This document shows positions 63,177-64,000 of a stretch of DNA of 64,000 nt, in pieces. The notes under the pieces were generated by a model. It saw only the letters and a program-made list of their open reading frames with translations. It was not told the DNA's origin and ran no database searches. Made by a program: the position numbers and the translations under genes. Within the stretch, counting starts at the first letter, position 1. Each line of letters begins with the position of its first letter. This stretch comes from Planctomycetota bacterium (GTDB lineage Bacteria; Planctomycetota; Planctomycetia; Pirellulales; Pirellulaceae): contig JAJDEH010000009.1 in the NCBI GenBank assembly GCA_029259935.1, positions 1 through 64,000 on the forward strand, in the 5' to 3' direction.

Positions 63177-64000
63177 ATGCACGAGCGCCCGCGATACCTG
63201 AACGTCTTTTCCACGTTTGCGCGAAACAGCTTGGTGCGCGACATGACGTTTCGCACCAACTTCTTTTTGCAGTGCATCTCGTCGATGTCCTGGACCGCGA
63301 TGAACCTTGGTTTCTACCTCATTGTTTTCGAGCACGTGCCACAAATCGGTGTAGGAACTGGATGGGGGAAGTGGGAATTTTTTGTTTTCTTGGCGACCAC
63401 TTGGTTCATTAACGGCCTGGTCCAAGCTTTCTTCATGCCCAACGCACAGGAGTTCAGCGAACTGATCCGCACGGGCAACCTGGACTTCGCGCTGGTAAAA
63501 CCCATCGACACTCAGTTCTTGATTTCCTTCACGAAGGTCGATTGGTCGTCGCTTTCCAACCTGGCGTTGGCTTTCGGGCTGCTAGTGGTCAGTGTTCGGC
63601 ATTTGATGGCTCAGTCGGATAATCCGTTGGAGATAACCGCCTTCACCGTGATCGCTTATCCCTTTTACATATTGTGTGGGGTGGCGATCCTATACAGCGT
63701 GATGATCTCGTTGGCGTCGACGAGTATTTGGTTGGGACGCAATCAGACGCTCTACAATTTCTGGTTCTACATCACGAACTTTTCCAGATACCCGATGGAG
63801 ATCTATCAGCAAGGCGTTGCGGGCTGGACCATGTGGGGTCTGTTTACGTTTATCATTCCCGTACTCATCGTGGTAAACGTGCCGGCGCGGGTGTTGGCGC
63901 AGCCGTTACGCGATCAGCAGGCTGGCTGGGAATGGATTTTGGCGGGGTTCGCGATTGTCGCGACGGTCATGTCGCTGGCGGTCTCGCGGCTTATTTTTAA
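63177..64000 (+). CDS. ABC-2 type permease (DUF990-like), 3' end beyond the window
   Basis: An open frame runs from 63177 to the window end (274 codons) with no stop. It starts MHERPRYLNVFSTFARNSLVRDMTFR and contains at least five hydrophobic segments. 'SELIRTGNLDFALVKPIDTQFLISF'-type sequence (around residues 94-120: ELIRTGNLDFALVKPID) is the characteristic cytoplasmic loop of ABC-2 permeases of the DUF990 kind ('GxLDxxLlrPl'). A GAAGGGTGAG ribosome binding site lies six bases before a TTG at 63168, which may be the real start. Such permeases usually occur as a pair with an ATPase gene; those would be downstream. Confidence 0.8.
   Translation, partial: MHERPRYLNVFSTFARNSLVRDMTFRTNFFLQCISSMSWTAMNLGFYLIVFEHVPQIGVGTGWGKWEFFVFLATTWFINGLVQAFFMPNAQEFSELIRTGNLDFALVKPIDTQFLISFTKVDWSSLSNLALAFGLLVVSVRHLMAQSDNPLEITAFTVIAYPFYILCGVAILYSVMISLASTSIWLGRNQTLYNFWFYITNFSRYPMEIYQQGVAGWTMWGLFTFIIPVLIVVNVPARVLAQPLRDQQAGWEWILAGFAIVATVMSLAVSRLIF

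Overview
The window reads as chromosomal DNA of a planctomycete, most likely a Pirellulales-type bacterium. Evidence: a DUF1549/DUF1553 + DUF1501 + EF-hand operon plus a second DUF1501 gene, a heparinase II/III-like secreted protein with a CPICG/CPEC cysteine pair, secreted STN-type and HEAT-repeat proteins, an HTTM protein with a membrane partner, large intergenic spaces, frequent GTG/TTG starts and moderately high GC. Assignment to a genus is not possible from the sequence alone.

Layout. 1-94: the 3' end (domains V and VI) of a group II intron that lies mostly outside the window, then about 1 kb with no convincing gene. 1149-6021: heparinase-like protein and a secreted propeller-like protein. 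6084-12790 (minus): exopolysaccharide cluster reading Wzz-like co-polymerase, AAA ATPase, P-loop-less CpsD-like protein, sugar epimerase. 12940-16527: trpF, ahcY, a terminator, DUF1015 protein. 16554-18546: three parS sites followed by parA-parB, then tRNA-Pro(UGG). 18806-27460: MaoC-like hydratase, RmlD-like reductase, secreted Cys-peptidase-like and HEAT-repeat proteins, NUDIX hydrolase, inactive-looking S2P homologue, GAF/HD-GYP protein. 27545-33300 (minus): dnaB, N-end-rule aminoacyltransferase, and an outer-membrane pair in which the five POTRA domains and the beta-barrel are encoded by separate genes. 33515-34944: a complete IS4-type insertion sequence. 35013-43578: response regulator-GGDEF, DUF1501 protein, the EF-hand/DUF1501/DUF1549 operon, a DUF4105 lipoprotein. 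43801-56453: methyltransferase, rlmKL, STN-repeat protein, leuS, and a YhaO/YhaN (SbcDC-like) pair. 56454-59295: a small accessory island with two SUKH-type immunity genes, a truncated toxin-like 3' end, REP-like palindromes and a MITE-like element. 59296-64000: two SDR enzymes, an HTTM membrane protein with its partner, and the start of an ABC-2 permease that runs off the window.

Functional links. The minus-strand 7-12.8 kb genes form one envelope-polysaccharide assembly unit. parS-parA-parB is the chromosome partition locus. The split POTRA and barrel genes would together supply BamA-like outer-membrane insertion. GGDEF and HD-GYP proteins point to c-di-GMP signalling. yhaO-yhaN are translationally coupled and make a nuclease/ATPase repair pair. 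No CRISPR array, rRNA or prophage was seen. I did not find promoter sequences I could defend. Gene starts were revised from the longest frame where a ribosome binding site, signal peptide or stop/start overlap favoured another codon.
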